Of a DNA stretch of 60,400 nucleotides, positions 34,765-47,523 are shown piece after piece. Under the pieces are notes generated by a model that was not told the DNA's origin, did not search any database, and saw only the letters and a list, made by a program, of their open reading frames with translations. How positions within the stretch are numbered: position 1 is the first letter of the stretch; every line of letters begins with the position of its first letter. This stretch comes from Heliocybe sulcata (lineage: Eukaryota > Basidiomycota > Agaricomycetes > Gloeophyllales > Gloeophyllaceae), in NCBI GenBank assembly GCA_004369045.1, contig ML213511.1, positions 1,105,461 through 1,165,860 of the forward strand. Direction: 5' to 3'. The translations under genes were made by a program, and so were the position numbers.

Positions 34765-37333
34765 CGAATAAACCTGAACGAACGGACTGCAGCAAGACGG
34801 ATCAAGTCCTGCCTGCGGTGGTGGTGGTGGTGGGGAGGACGACGGGCGTACGTACCCCTCTATCGCTAGCGTCTCCGCCTGAGAGCCTTTATCAAGGCTG
34901 CGACCGGCAAGTTCCGGGTCCCCTGAACGTGGAGAAACACAGCCTTTGTGTCGCAGTTTGTGAGATTGGGGTGAAGCTTAGAAGGGTTTATTGCGCGAAG
35001 AGGCGGACGTAATTTACAACGGAGATACGACTACCCAGAGTGTGATGGCTACTGAGACGGTGGCTCGACTTACGAGGGTTCCTTGGACAACCCACTGGTG
35101 CGATAGGCAGCTTCCGGCCTATCACTGCTAGCCAGCAATAGCAGAGTGTCAGTGCTAGCGGGTACGTCAAAGCTATTCTTGCAGGAGACGTGCGACGGTC
35201 GACACGAGGCGGATGTCAGGTCGGAGCTATCAGGAGAAACAGCTGCCATGGTGCGAGCCTGAGCCCAGTACGGGAATTGCAGAGAGGAAGGGAGAGAAGA
35301 CTGGAGATAGACGTCTGAGAGGTGGATCTGCAGGCCCAAGGTCGTGTGCGCGGTATTGCAAGAGATAAGAGAGCTAAGAGGACAGGACAACCAGCCATCC
35401 TCGCCGCACGCATGTGGATTTGGCACCAGAGGGTGGATAGGATAACCAAAGCACATAGCTAGCTTGCTTCGAGTTCCTTACCTCTCCCTTTTGGCATACT
35501 CTCTGCTCTACACCTCCATGCACACGATCTTTCTCTGTGTCGCACAGCTCGAGACTTAGATGTGGGCTTGATCGACGAGCGAGAAAGCCCGAGATTCTTC
35601 GCTACGAAGACCGGCGGGGCTCGACGGTGCGAGTGTGCGGGCAGAGATAGCAACGAGGAGACGGACATGACGCGTCGGTGAGATAGTCCGAGCTTGAGCC
35701 TAGTATGGGAATCCCACAGACGGATGGACAGAATACTAGAGAGATATATTAGACCTTTGTGAAGTGGATCTGCAGGTACGAGGTCGAATTACAGGTGGCG
35801 TGCGCGATATTGCAATAGAGAAGAGAACTAAGATCACAGGTCAACCAGTCTCCCCGCTCGCGCGCAATGAGCCGAACCGAGTGTGCGCAGGACCAGACCC
35901 AGTGGACACACGTACCTCAAGCATATCCACTTCTTCTCATCTCTCTTTACGCATGAGTTCCCGTCCTATATCGCAAAGCTCCAGACGTAGACACGAGAGA
36001 CAGAGTGCACCCCGAGACTCTCCATCAAGAAAGCCGGCGGGGCGGCACTTGGGCGCGCGACAGTTCACCACCAGGACATCGGACGCGAAGACATGGCCCC
36101 CCGCGGATCTGAAGCTCGTGCACAGGCGACCCCTCCGACGCGCAGGAGCCGGAGAGCGAGAGCGCAGGCCAGGAGACGCCTCGCAGACCGAGGTAGTAAG
36201 CAGCGAGGAGACGGACATGACGCGTCGGCGAGATAGTCAGAGCTTGACCTAGTACGAAAACTCCAGAGAACACCGGAGATAGACTGGGGACGTCCGGAGG
36301 TGAATCTGAAGGCTTAAGCGTTCAGGTCGAAGTGTAGGTCGTGTGTGAGATAGCAGCGAGAAGACGGACATGGCACGTCGACGACTTGTCTGTGAGATGA
36401 GAGAGTGTGGAGACGCCTGAGGTGGATCTGCAGACACATATTCGCAGCTCCTTCACTTCTCCATACGCGCGCTTTCCCCACCCGTTCCAAAACTCGGAGA
36501 GCAGCCTGTGAAGAGGCTTAGGCTGCTCTCCGAGTCCACCCTGCGGGCTGACAACTTCAGTGGTAGTAGTAAGCAGCGAAGAGACGGACGTGATTTCCCA
36601 GTGAAATAATCCGCGCCTGAGAATAGTACGAGAACCCCAGAGAAGCTGGAGAGAAGACTGTAGACGTCTGCTTGCGAGGCGCGAGTTGGTCTTGGATACA
36701 TATATATATTCGCGGATGGACGACACCGATTGAGGTGGGTAGTCGGGTTGCGTGGCAGTAAGAGACGGGGAGTTGGTGCCTTCAAGATGAGAGGCCAGTT
36801 GTCGTGCGGGCAGGGGCAGCGTGCTGTTAGAGCCTAAGAAGCAACAGTGGACGAGGACTGACAGACGTCTCGTGTAGAGTCGACGAGGTGCAGGTGAGAG
36901 ACATGGGGATTAGGCCGGCGACTAATTGGATTGAGAGACGTGGGACTATCGAGAGTACACGGAGAATATGTGCCCTCGAGACACGAACACGCGACCAGGA
37001 CGTCGTATAGAGTCACTCGGACACTCATCGCGACGCCGAGTGTTCCTTGACGTACGACTCGTCGCCCAGCTCTCCCCATGACTGCGCTTTGTATGCCGGC
37101 GACTGAAGCAACTTTACCTTTTGGCGTCCTGTGATCACGCACCTGCTCCGCCGTTCTGATCCAAGTCCACCCTTCCAATCATTCGTGACTTGCTCGTCGT
37201 CGTCTTGATCGCCGTGTTTACGAAGGGACGCACGAAAATTGAGAGCAGCTGGTAAAGAGATGGCCCGGGTTATCATATGTGATCGAGCGCGGCCAATTTC
37301 AAAACAGGCCATCGTCCGTGCCTCGTCCACAAA
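34765..37333. repeat. Non-coding stretch built of degenerate complex repeats
   Basis: No gene is seen between the protease and the transporter. A unit containing AGCGAGGAGACGGACATGAC, then GAGCTTGAGCCTAGTA, then AGAGGTGGATCTGCAGG and GTGTGCG..ATATTGCA is repeated, partly and imperfectly. Copies are near 35250-35400, 35640-35850, 36190-36330, 36345-36440 and 36570-36680. In the reverse strand each copy opens a similar short frame (MSVSSLL), which is a by-product. The sequence is purine-rich on the plus strand. Origin unknown. Confidence 0.65.
36492..36535. repeat. Perfect 16-bp stem, 12-nt loop hairpin
   Basis: ACTCGGAGAGCAGCCT (36492-36507) and AGGCTGCTCTCCGAGT (36520-36535) are exact reverse complements. 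It lies within the complex repeat region, between two repeat copies. It may reflect a foldback element or replication slippage. Confidence 0.85.
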
Positions 37334-40300
37334 ATGAACGGCCTGCCCTTCCGACTCCTCATGTCGCGCAGTCGCCCGTCGCCGCCGCCCGCCACGACCG
37401 AGGCCATCAATGTCGACACCGGCCGCCCCATGTCCGCGCAGCAGCCTGCAGCCGGGTCGCCTCTAACGCGCGCAGGGTGAGTCTCGCAGCCATTCGTCAT
37501 GCGCGGTCGTCTCTTGCGTGCAGAGTCCGAACGCAAGCACGCCATTCATGTCCACGGAACCATACCTACACTTGGCCTCTTTCATCACGCAATTCCTCTA
37601 CTAACACCACCCTCTTAACAGCCTCCTCCAACCCCGCAGCCATGCCTCCTCCCTCCCCCGGCGCACCGCGCCCCACAGCCAGGACGACATCCGCGCGAGC
37701 ACCATGCTCCTCTCCCACATGCCCTCCCCGCTCCCTCCCCTCCCCTCCCAAGACACCTTCATCTTCCCGCACAACCCCCCGACGCACGACGACTCCCTCC
37801 CCCCCTCCTCCCAACACTCTGCCTCGGAGACAAGCGTGGACATCGCGTCCTCAGCGTCCCCCGCGACGCCGCGCGGTCGGCCCTCGGGCCTCTCCATCCT
37901 CCTGGCGCGGCACGGCTCTGCGTCGGCGTCGCGCGAGCGCGCTGCCACGCCTCCCCCTCCCCAACCTACACCCCCGCCTCCGCCTCCGCCCCCACAATCC
38001 ACCCCGCCCGCCCCGGACCCCATGCCCAAAACCGCAGAGCCCCCCGACTCGCCCAGCCGGTACTTTACCGAGTCCTCACCCCTCCTCCCGGACACCCACG
38101 CAAATGGGAACGCGCATCCTCACCACTCACAGAAGAAAGGCGGGTTATTGAGCAGAGTGCGAGGAAGTTGGGACGGGAATGTGAATATGAGAGACCTAGG
38201 AAAGACAGCAGCGAAAAGCCTCCCGGCCGTCCTCCTCGGCACGCTGCTCAACATCCTCGACGGGGTATCCTGTACGTTCCCTCCCCTGCTCCCTTCCCTT
38301 ACTCCCCGAGCTAATGTGTGCGTAGACGGGATGATCATCTTCCCCGCCTCGGGCGTGTTCGCAGATATGGGCCTCGGACCAACGGGCGTGTCCATGTTTT
38401 TTGTGTCGTGCGTCTCATTCGTCTTCTGTATCTCGGGCGTGTGTTTAACCGCCATCTTATTATCCCGCTCGTTACCAACATCCCGCGCATGGTCAACCCC
38501 TCCCTCTCCCCAAAAATCAACAGAGCGATCGTATCCCAACTCGTCTACTCCGCCGGCGGGAGCGGCTTCGCAGGCGCGAACGGGAGCATGATGATCGAGG
38601 TCGTGGTGCGTCTCTCTTCCCTTCCCCTCCTCCCTCCCCTTCCCCTCTTCCCTCCTCCCCTCCCCCTCACTCACCACCATCCCTGCCAGCCCTTCTTCCA
38701 CATCCTCGCCACCTCAATAGCCCACCAAATCGGCCCGGACAAGCCGCACGAGATCATCGCCACCACGCTCGTCGCCTTTGCGCTCTCTTCTGTTCTCACT
38801 GGTGTGTCCCCCCCTCCTTTCTTTTCCCCTCTCCCTCTCCTTCCTCTCCCTCTCCTGCCTCTCCCTCTCTCCCCCTCCCCCTCCTGCCTCTCCCTCTCCC
38901 TCTCTTCCGCAGACAACGCTGACTCCCCCAGGCCTAACATTCCTCCTCCTCGGCTTCCTCCGCCTCGGCCTCCTCATCGGTTTCTTCCCTCGCCACATCC
39001 TCGTCGGGTACGCCTCTCACAAAGTCTCACTTCCGAATTTACTCACATCGTGATAGGTGTATAGGCGGCGTCGGCGTCTTCCTCATCATCACTGGGTGCG
39101 CCTCTCCCCTCTCCCTCCCTCCCTCCCCCGTCTCTCTCCTTGCTAATACAACCCAACTCCCTCTGCTAATACGACTCAACCCCTCTGCTAATCTAATACA
39201 ACTCAACCAGCCTGACAGTATCAACGCACCTCCCCTCCGCGCTCACCCTCCCCACGCTCCGCGCGCTCTTCCTCTCCACACATAATCTATCGCTGTGGGC
39301 ACCCGCGTTCGGGCTCGCGGTGCTCCTGAGGGTGGTCACGCAGAGGTGGAGGGGGCAGTTGGTGTTTCCGATGTGTGAGTTGTCTCTTCTCCCTTTCCCT
39401 TCTCTCCCCTCCTCTTCCCCTTCCCCTCTCTCCCCGCCCCTTCTCTCCTCTCCCCCTTCCCCCGCCCCCTTCTCTCCCCCTTCCCCTTCTCTCCTCTCCC
39501 CAACCCAGTCCTGACCCAGTCCTAACCCCCCCCCAGATTTCATCGCCATCCCGATCCTCTTCTACACCACCGTCCTCAGCGCGCGGCTCGACCTCCCCAC
39601 GCTCCGGCGGGACGGCTGGCTCTTTGACGTCGAGGCCTCGCAGGAGGGGTGGTGGGCCTTCTACAGGTACTATAGTATGTCTTCCCTTCTCCCTTCTCTG
39701 TTTTTCGTTCTCCCTCCCTCATTCATCCTTTCTTACTTTGTAGATCTGAGAAACACGCAACTCCCCCCTCTAATATCCACACTGCCCACCCAATTCGCGT
39801 TGTAAGTCCACACGAGACGGCGTGCCCTGGTACTATACTAATAGAAAGGATAGACTGTTTTTTAATATATTGCACCCGCCGCTGAACGTGCCGGCGCTAG
39901 GTACGTCCTTCCCCCCACCTTTCCCGCTCCGCGCGCTGACGCACGCGCACGGCAGCGGTATCGCTCGATATTGACGTGGACACGAATAAAGAGCTCGTTG
40001 GGCACGGATACTCGAATTTACTTGCAGGGCTGCTCGGGACTGTGTGCGCTTCTCCTCCCTCTCCTCTCCTCCCTTCTTCGCATACGCTAATTGTTATCCT
40101 CTCCTCTCCTCACCCCCTAGGCCGAATTATCTAGTCTACGTCAACACGCTCTTGTAAGCCCCCAGCGCACGGTCGTGAGGAGAAGACGCTGATCATAACG
40201 AGCGGGTAGGTTTTACCGCGTGGGCGGGGACACGCGCGTGGCGGGGTTCATGCTCGCCGCGGCGACGGCGGTGTTGCTCGTCGTTGGCACAGGGCCTATA

Positions 40301-41993
40301 GCCTATATCCGTGCGTGCCCCTCCTCTCTCTCGTCCCAAAAGGCTGAGTGGGAAGTGCAGCGGTGATGGTCGTGGGCGCGCTGATATTTGTGCTGGGGAT
40401 TGATCTGGTGAAGGAGGCGGTGTGGGATACGAGGCGGCGTGTGAGCAGGTGCGTTTGCGTTTGTTAGGGGAGGGGAGGGTAGAGGGTGGCTGATGGTGTG
40501 TAGGTTTGAGTATATCACGATTGTGAGTATTATGGTCGTGATGACGGTGTGGGATTTTGTGATGGGCGTTTTGTTCGGGATTGTCGTGAGCTGTGAGGAG
40601 TCTTACTACCTTACCCCCCTGGTGGACTTGGTCTCATCAGTGCTGCGTTTACAGGCTTCTTCTTCGTACTCCAGAACTCGCAGCGGCGTAGTGTGCGCGC
40701 GCTACATACGGGTGAGACGGTCATGTCCACCGTGCGCAGACCGAGCGCGCACCGCGCGTACATCCGCGAAGTCTCGAAGCAAACCACGATTCTCCGCCTG
40801 CAAGGTCCGTTCCCCTCTCCTGCCCGGCATCCTGCACTAACCTTCTCGCACAGGCTTCCTCTTCTTCGGCACGATCGCGCACGTCGAAGAAACGATCCGC
40901 GCGCTCGTCGCGGGGCGCACGCCCGTGCGCTTCCTGGTCCTCGACTTTGCGCTCGTCGCGGGCGTGGACATGTCCGCGGCGGAGGCGCTCGTGCGCGTGC
41001 AGCGCGTGCTGTGGGCGCGGCGCGTCGTGCTCGTCGTGTGTGCGGGCGGGGACGCGCTCGGGAATGTGCGGCTCGTGCAGGAGGAGGGCGTGGAGGCGTT
41101 TGAGAGCCTGAACGATGCGTTGGAGTGTGAGTGTGAGGTGGCCCTCGGGAGGGGGTGGTGCTGATTGGATTGGGCTGTTTGGGTAGGGACGGAGAATGCG
41201 TATTTGAGGACGTGGTTCGCTGCGCAGAAGGAGGAGAGGGACCCGATTGGTGCGTTGACGGTCGTGTATGCGTCTGGCATGCGGCTGATTTGTGGGCCCA
41301 GCTTTGCCTGGCCGGCAGGATACCGATTTGGGTCTGCACCAGTCGCTGTCGAGTTCTCCCCGACGGTCTCACTTGGCGGACGTCGGAAACCGGACTATAG
41401 CGAGAGGTCAGATATTTATCGCCTCCTGCGGCGGCCTCTTCGTCCTGACATTTCTTCAGAACATCCAGTTGACCTATCGACGGGAGAAGCAGAACCGTAT
41501 AGCACACTCGTAAAAGCCTTCGCCTCCTACGGCGACGCCGACCCGGCCCTCTTCGCCAAACTGCGGTCATACCTGGACCGTGTGCCCCTTCCGGAAGGAC
41601 GCGTCCTCTGGCAGCAGGGCGACGCGCCCGACGGGCTGTACATCATCGAGGCCGGCATCCTGCGCGCGACGTACCATTTTGCCGACTTTACGCCGTTGAT
41701 CGAGGAGTCGATGGTCCCGGGGACGCTCGCGGGCGAGCTGTCGGCGCTCTCGGGCGAGCCGCGCAACGCCACTGTTGTAGTGGAGAGGCAGGCCGTGCTG
41801 TGGAAGCTCAGCACGGAAAATCTGCGGCGGTTGGAGGCGGAAGATCCACATCTCGCCAGTAGCTTCACGAAGCTTGTTCTGAAAGGTATTTCCCTCGTGG
41901 CTTGTATTCGCTCTCCGACGTTCGTTGACTGTCTGCGCAGCGGCAAAGGTCGATTATGATATCCTTTTATCTTCTTTGGCGGCACGGCAATAA
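37334..41993 (+). CDS. SulP/SLC26-family transporter with STAS and cyclic-nucleotide-binding domains (Vsb1-like)
   Basis: ATG 37334 opens a disordered Ser/Pro-rich N-terminus of about 250 residues with a polyproline run near 37970. Ten or more membrane segments follow: LPAVLLGTLLNILDGVSYG, GMIIFPASGVFADMG, QLVYSAGGSGFAGANGSM, LTFLLLGFLRLGLLIGFFP and others. Then come a STAS domain (FLFFGTIAHVEETI, VRFLVLDFALVAGVDMSAAE) and a C-terminal cNMP-binding fold (VLWQQGDAPDGLYIIEAGIL, GTLAGELSALSGEPRNATVV). This architecture is shared with yeast Vsb1 (YGR125W), a vacuolar SulP-type protein linked to basic amino-acid storage. About fifteen introns, several unusually CT-rich, interrupt the gene; the frame is kept at the junctions I checked. 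The stop is at 41991-41993. Confidence 0.9.
38600..39535 (+). repeat. CT-rich tracts in transporter introns
   Basis: Introns at about 38607-38688, 38805-38912, 39097-39210 and 39376-39535 are almost pure pyrimidine on the coding strand (CCCTCTCC and CTTCCC units). They are longer than the usual 50-nt introns of this window. The upstream exon flank near 37730-37800 is also CT-rich. They are probably expanded simple repeats tolerated within introns. Confidence 0.75.
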
Positions 41994-42029
41994 CCTGCAT
42001 CACTACCCGGTGTCGCATCCGCAGTTCAT

Positions 42030-42365
42030 ACCCGTGAAGACAATCATTAGACGCTAGAATACACTTAGACAATAGATGACATGTAGCAAAAACAATCGAA
42101 AACGAATCAGCGGATAAGATTGCCAAAACCACATTCCTCTGTGTTCTACTGCGTCCATCTCCAACCGCTGCATTTCACGGCGGACCTACTGCTTTCCCTC
42201 TTCAGATTCCCAAGGCGCCGGTCCTGCGAGGAATGATTGATAAAGCTCGAGAATAGGGATGAACGGACTCTTTAACGTTGTGAGGCCCGAGAATCGACAT
42301 GCAGCCTGCCATATGTAGTGCTCCACCTCCAACCAGGAGCCACCACGTTCAGAAGTGGTCGCGGT
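42030..42365 (-). repeat. Decayed duplicate of the RhoGEF 3' end
   Basis: The block shows many matches to 42450-42790 at an offset of about 412-431 nt. Examples: GATGACATGTAGCAAA versus GATAACATGTAGCAAA; CCGCTGCATTTCACG in both; CCGGTCCTGCG in both; CAGCCTGCC in both. The second copy is the last coding exon and 3' flank of the RhoGEF gene. The first lacks an intact frame. It is a tandem segmental duplication followed by decay. Confidence 0.75.
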
Positions 42366-42551
42366 TGAAGTCCGCATGCGGATCAACGTACCCGGTAGTT
42401 GTACAAGAGGTTGCATCCGCAATTTATACACATCAACGCAATTATCGAACACAATTATCTAACGGCATAGAATACACATAGACAGTAGATAACATGTAGC
42501 AAAGACCGCTGAAAATGAATCCGAGGAACAAGACTGCGAAAGTCGCATTGC

Positions 42552-45500
42552 TCATACTGCGTCTATTTCCATCCGCTGCATTTCACGATATACCTGCTGA
42601 AAGCGCATCGCCCACCAGCCCCTGCTTTCCCTCTCCAGGTGTCCGAGATGCCGGTCCTGCGCAGAATGAAGCTCGAGAATCTGAACCGATGGACTCTTCG
42701 GCATCGGGAGACCTGAAGATAAAATCGACATAACAGCCTGCCGGGTGTCGTGCTCCAGATCCACGCCAGAACCGTGAGCCAGGTATTGACCAGAGTGACT
42801 AGGGAACGAAAGAGAGCGCAGGGTATGCCTCGCGCAATTGCGAAACGCTTCCAGCCATCGATCTACCGTGTAAGTCTGCCCTTGCTCGCACAAAGTGTCT
42901 TCCAGCCCTAGTCGCACTGTCTTCAGAGATGCATCACCCGGAATCTCGCCAGTCTCTAGTTGCTTGACGTCTACCGGAAGGAGATCGAGTATCATGGGTA
43001 GCGACGCATCTGTAATGAAGTACTGGTGAGTCACAACGAGCCGTCACCAACGGAATCTCGCACCGTTCGCACTTCCCACTTCCAGGATTCTCGCCAGACC
43101 CACGTCCTGTAGCAGAAGGTAGCGCGATGCGTCCTGCGTACGAGACGTCTTGTGCGGCTTCGCCAAGATCAAAAGGTCCGTAAACACCAACACGAGCACG
43201 AGGACCGGCACATCCGATACAATGTATTCATTCAACCGATCGTGGCCCAAGGAATTCCGTCCTCGATCGTGTCCTTTTGGCATCTTAGCTGGAGAGGGCG
43301 AAAACAAAGTCCTCGACTCAGAGTAGCTGCCAGAAGATGAGATACCGGGACCAGACAGCCCAGAAGAGACGGAATCAAAAGATAGGAGTGAAGACGCAGC
43401 AGAGTCTATTGATTGTGAGCGCGATCGCCGGGTGTCCCATCCTAGCACAGCGTTGCTCAGACGAGACTGACGCGAAGTTTCAGGAGCTCTCTTTTCCTTG
43501 ATGAAAGTTACATCCTCGCCGCCGAGTGCAAAGGCTGGCCCAGATGCGCTGTCTAGAGCATGCTCGCCAGCAGATCGTCCCGAAAATCTCAAGTGACCGC
43601 GACTTAGTAATCTGCGTTCTCTCTTGGCCAGCGTTTCGCTGTTGGGTAGACCATCTATCTGCGCGAGTAGCTCCTTCACTTGCTGGTATTCGTCTTCACG
43701 CAGCTTGACTTCCAGCATCACCTTGACGATCATGCGCGTCGAACTAACAAGAGAAAAGGAGGGTAAGTAATCCGTATGTATCTTAGGAGTAGCCTCGAGG
43801 AAGCTCTACAGTCAGACCTGGCTTAGCATTCGCGGAGAGATATACGTATTGGGTACTCGCACCTGGAAAACCGTAAGGTAATGCGATAAACGTTCCCTTG
43901 GTTTGAATAACAGCGCCTTCAGCGATGACGTATCGACACCAGCTTGGTCTTGTTGAATGCGAACGAATTCGCCAAAGTCGCTGTGCTTATCCAAGATCAT
44001 CCTGTCCAGGAGCCCGACCACGGATTCAACCTGCACCAGGTAGGGTTGGTAGACCTCCATCTTCGGCACATTGCGGAGTATCGTCTGGCATATCCGTTCT
44101 TGCGCTGTCGTGCCGCCTTTGCTTAGGAACCGCAAGATAGAAGAGAACTGGGCATGGAAGTTGACAATGTCCTCGAACCAGTCAAAGAACGATGCTATCT
44201 CGGTTGGCATACCACTAATCCAAGACTTTCTGTTCTCCTTTCTCAGGGGCTGAACCAGAAATGCAACGACTGGACGAATCTCCGCAAGGAAATCGCGCTC
44301 GGATATGTAGAGGTCCTCGAGAATTGTCTGACGAACGGAGCCGAACTCATGACTATCTCCAGTGGTCTCGTGCTAGAATGATGAGGTGAGTCTATAGGGA
44401 AGCGGAGCAGAAGAGGAAAGCAGCGACGTCTTACGTTAGCTGCGCCGGAGGTGGTAGCAGCGGCTTCGCTAGACCTGACATGGCTGCTGAGAAGGATAGG
44501 CTCATGACAAGCAGACAGAGTAGGGGTCTTGCGACGCTCATCTCTCTCTGACTGCCGCCGGCTCCGCACGTTCCCTAGTCGTTCGAACAAAGCTTCAGCA
44601 CCGTGGCTGAATATGCCACTCTGTTCCCGCCACCTGTGCATCTCCCCAACGGAAGAAGAGTAACTGTCTGACTTTGACATCACACCAGAAGCATCTTGGG
44701 AATCGTGCTGCACCGTATCATTCCTCGAGATAGTTCCCAGCGCTGAAGACGTACGCGAACGAGGTGCAGAAGCTCGGAATGACTGCGCCTCGATATGACG
44801 GGCAGATAAAGACCGGAGACGCGAAGGGCTACTGACGGCCATACTGTATGGGCGAGCGGACTTCATACTTGAACCAAAGACGTCAGTACCATGCTTCCGA
44901 GGTTCCGATGAATCAAGATCGTCCTTGCCAGGCGGATACAGGGCTTCTTCAGGACGAGGCGGTCGGCTTGGAGCAGTAGGCATTGAGAGCGGGCGTAGCA
45001 AGCGTGATGTTTTGTCTGAAACCGATCCAGACCTAGGACGACCACGGGCGCTGCCATCACGGCTATGTTCTTGATTATGGTGATTGTGGGAGGGGGAGGC
45101 CCAGCGCGATCCACGCTCTTGGCCGCATTTACGATCAAGATCTCGCCCAACGCCCCCAGAAGTAAGTTCATCATCGTCAGAGTAATCAGACTCAGATGCG
45201 CTGTCGTCTCTGCTCGTCATCACTTCGGGCGCCAAGGCAACTTCTTCGTTCACATAGGATGTGCTGTCGCCAGGAACAACGAAGTCTTTGGATCCACTAA
45301 TGGCTAACCCACCGTGCCAGCTGCCAGATGCCGCACAGTCGCTGGCGCTTTGTAACATAGCATTGCCCACCCCGGCTAGAGTACCAGTAGACTGAAGATC
45401 ATCGACAATGTTGACTAAGGCCTCTTGTCGTCTCTGGCGAGCGAGCTCTCCTTCGCTGATATCTTCTTCCGACGTAGAGGGTCTTCCAAACTGCCTAGTA

Positions 45501-46976
45501 GGGTCATGCCCGTGCCCGTGATCGCTGTCGTCTTCGTAGACACTTGCGTCGTCCTCCTCTGCCTGGGCTTGAGATGGCTCTCCGTATCGCTCGATATGGT
45601 CGCGGGCTTGTAGGGAACCACGCCCAATATTTGGACTATCTCTTATATCGAGCCCCAAGCCGATAGGTGCTCTACTAGGGCTCGATGAGACGTTCGTCTG
45701 CTTGCGGGGAGACAAGACGGTGTTCCGACCTGAGAAGACAGGCAGTCGTGATGGCTTCTTGCTCAACGTTTTTCCTCCATCACTTTCGCTACTGGAGGAA
45801 GGAACAACCTCAGCGTTGGCTACAATGAGGACCCGGCTGTTTCTTCCCTCTGCGTCGTATTCAACCTCGGAAGATGAGGAATCGTCCGTAGTCTTCCTTT
45901 CTCCAAGGAACTTGAGACGGCGGGACCCAGGTATGCGAGAATCACCAAGACGTCGCGGCAGGTGAGATGTTGCTACGTCTGTCGCGGCTCGCACTGTCGA
46001 ACGTTGAGGCGTAGGACTGTTGGCGGCAGAGACCGTGCCAGCTCGGGAGCGCCATGTACTGTCCAACTGAGTCTGAGAGCAAAAATTCCCTGCCTTCATC
46101 CTACGTGTCAAGCAAAGGCATGTTGCAGGCGTACCTTGTTGGCTGCTTCTACATGAGATACGCGCAGGTCGTGAAGGGGCCCCTCTTCTGGATCAGAAGA
46201 GTCCAGCTGCAGTCTTGTGCGACCGGAGACAGTTCTCGCAGAGCGGAGGGACTTGACCTTGGGACTTTCACCGTTTCGCCGATGAGGTGACCTAGGAACG
46301 GGTGAATTCATAGCCAAAGACCGCAGCTCTGGAGTGGACTTGAGGATTGATATAGGCCTAGCCCTAGGAGTCGTATCGGAAAGCGTGGGTGTGTCACGAG
46401 GGATCCCGGGAATCCTAGGCGTTAACGATGGAGAGGCAACGCTGTGAGAGACCTTGGACGCAGCAGAAGAAGAACCCTGGGGCTCAGTGAGAGCGGCATT
46501 CTCGAATTGTGAGCGGTACTGTTGCGCCGGACTGCGCAGATGAGGAGAGAAGACTGATTCCGGTCTTGGAGATGCCTGGGAATTTGGCTGGGTCATCCTG
46601 TCAATGGTATCCCGCAGAGAAGGAAGCAGCTGGGCCTCTATACTCTCTAACTGAGTCTTTCGCCTATGGGAACGGTCACTCTTGCCAGTGGAGGAGGATT
46701 GTAATGACTTCTTGCTGGATATGCTCCCAGTACGACGCAAAAGACGAGATCCGGGCAGCGGGCTATCGGAAGCAGAATCGGATGGATAAGCAACAGGAAT
46801 GGGAGAGTTCGCAGCCGGGGATTCTTGAAAGTCGTCAACCGTCTGGTGAACACCTGCCGCTGCCGCGTAGTACGACGGCGGGAAAAATCGCGGTTGATCT
46901 TGCTTCTTGAAAGTAGATGAGCGGGGCGCAGGACTTCTGGAGCTTGCCCTATTATTTTTGCCTTTGGTAAGAGACA
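42552..46976 (-). CDS. RhoGEF (Dbl-homology) protein with PH-like region
   Basis: The start MSLTKGKNNRASSR at 46976 leads to about 1,400 residues in five or more exons, ending at 42552. The N-terminal 800 residues are disordered, Ser/Arg/Pro-rich, with acidic runs (EEDDASVYEDDSD, SESDYSDDDE). The DH domain starts after the intron near 44400: TILEDLYISERDFLAEIRPV, then GTTAQERICQTILRNVPKM, and FKPRERLSHYLTVF (helix CR3). A PH-like core follows, with LVFTDLLILAKP and YLLLQDVGLARILEV. The last exon is helical. Dbl-family proteins activate Rho/Cdc42 GTPases for polarity and septation. The closest subfamily cannot be named. A decayed duplicate of the 3' end lies just downstream. Confidence 0.88.
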
Positions 46977-47523
46977 TTGAACCAGGACTATACAAGCAAA
47001 GCGAAGAAAAGACAGAGCAAAAACCGAGCTCAAAGTCGTTGGACGCGCCAGACGCGTCCCGCACGAGACTTCTGGACCAACACTCGCACGGTCTAATGAC
47101 CGCGAATTGTGGCAACACGCCACATGATCGGAGAGAATGGGGAAAGAAACAGACAGAGCACGCAGCCGAGCGCATATATATGGAATTGAGGATTTGCATC
47201 CATATGAGACTGTGGAATGTCTACTCTACATCAATATTGCAGTCACGACAATGACGGTCGTAATAAACTACACATATATACTAATAGCATATAAATATGG
47301 AGACATCAACCTGATGTTAGAGTCTACTCTAGACATAGATATCTGAAGCAGGACGCGTAGATGTCCCTACACAGATGCACGCGATACACATCCAGCCTAC
47401 GGTCAACAAGGTACGACTCGAGATAGCGACATCACGATATTGATGGTGGAATTGACAGTCTCAGACTGCCATCTGTGACGCTCCAGAGCAGTCATGGGGA
47501 TGAATGCGGCCCTCCCAGTGCCC
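46977..47523. other. AT-rich intergenic region
   Basis: This covers the RhoGEF promoter side and the 3' flank of the kinase gene. ATA-rich stretches occur at 47260-47340. No gene was recognised. Confidence 0.4.

Noticed and set aside
35459-36437. Series of minus-strand proteins starting MSVSSLL
   Set aside because: The similar starts come from DNA repeat copies; the frames diverge at once and show no coding constraint.
38671-39549. Long minus-strand Gly/Glu/Arg-rich frames
   Set aside because: They read the complement of pyrimidine tracts in transporter introns; low-complexity shadows.
40611-41570. 319-aa minus-strand Arg/Pro-rich frame
   Set aside because: It is antisense to the STAS and cNMP-binding exons of the SulP transporter.
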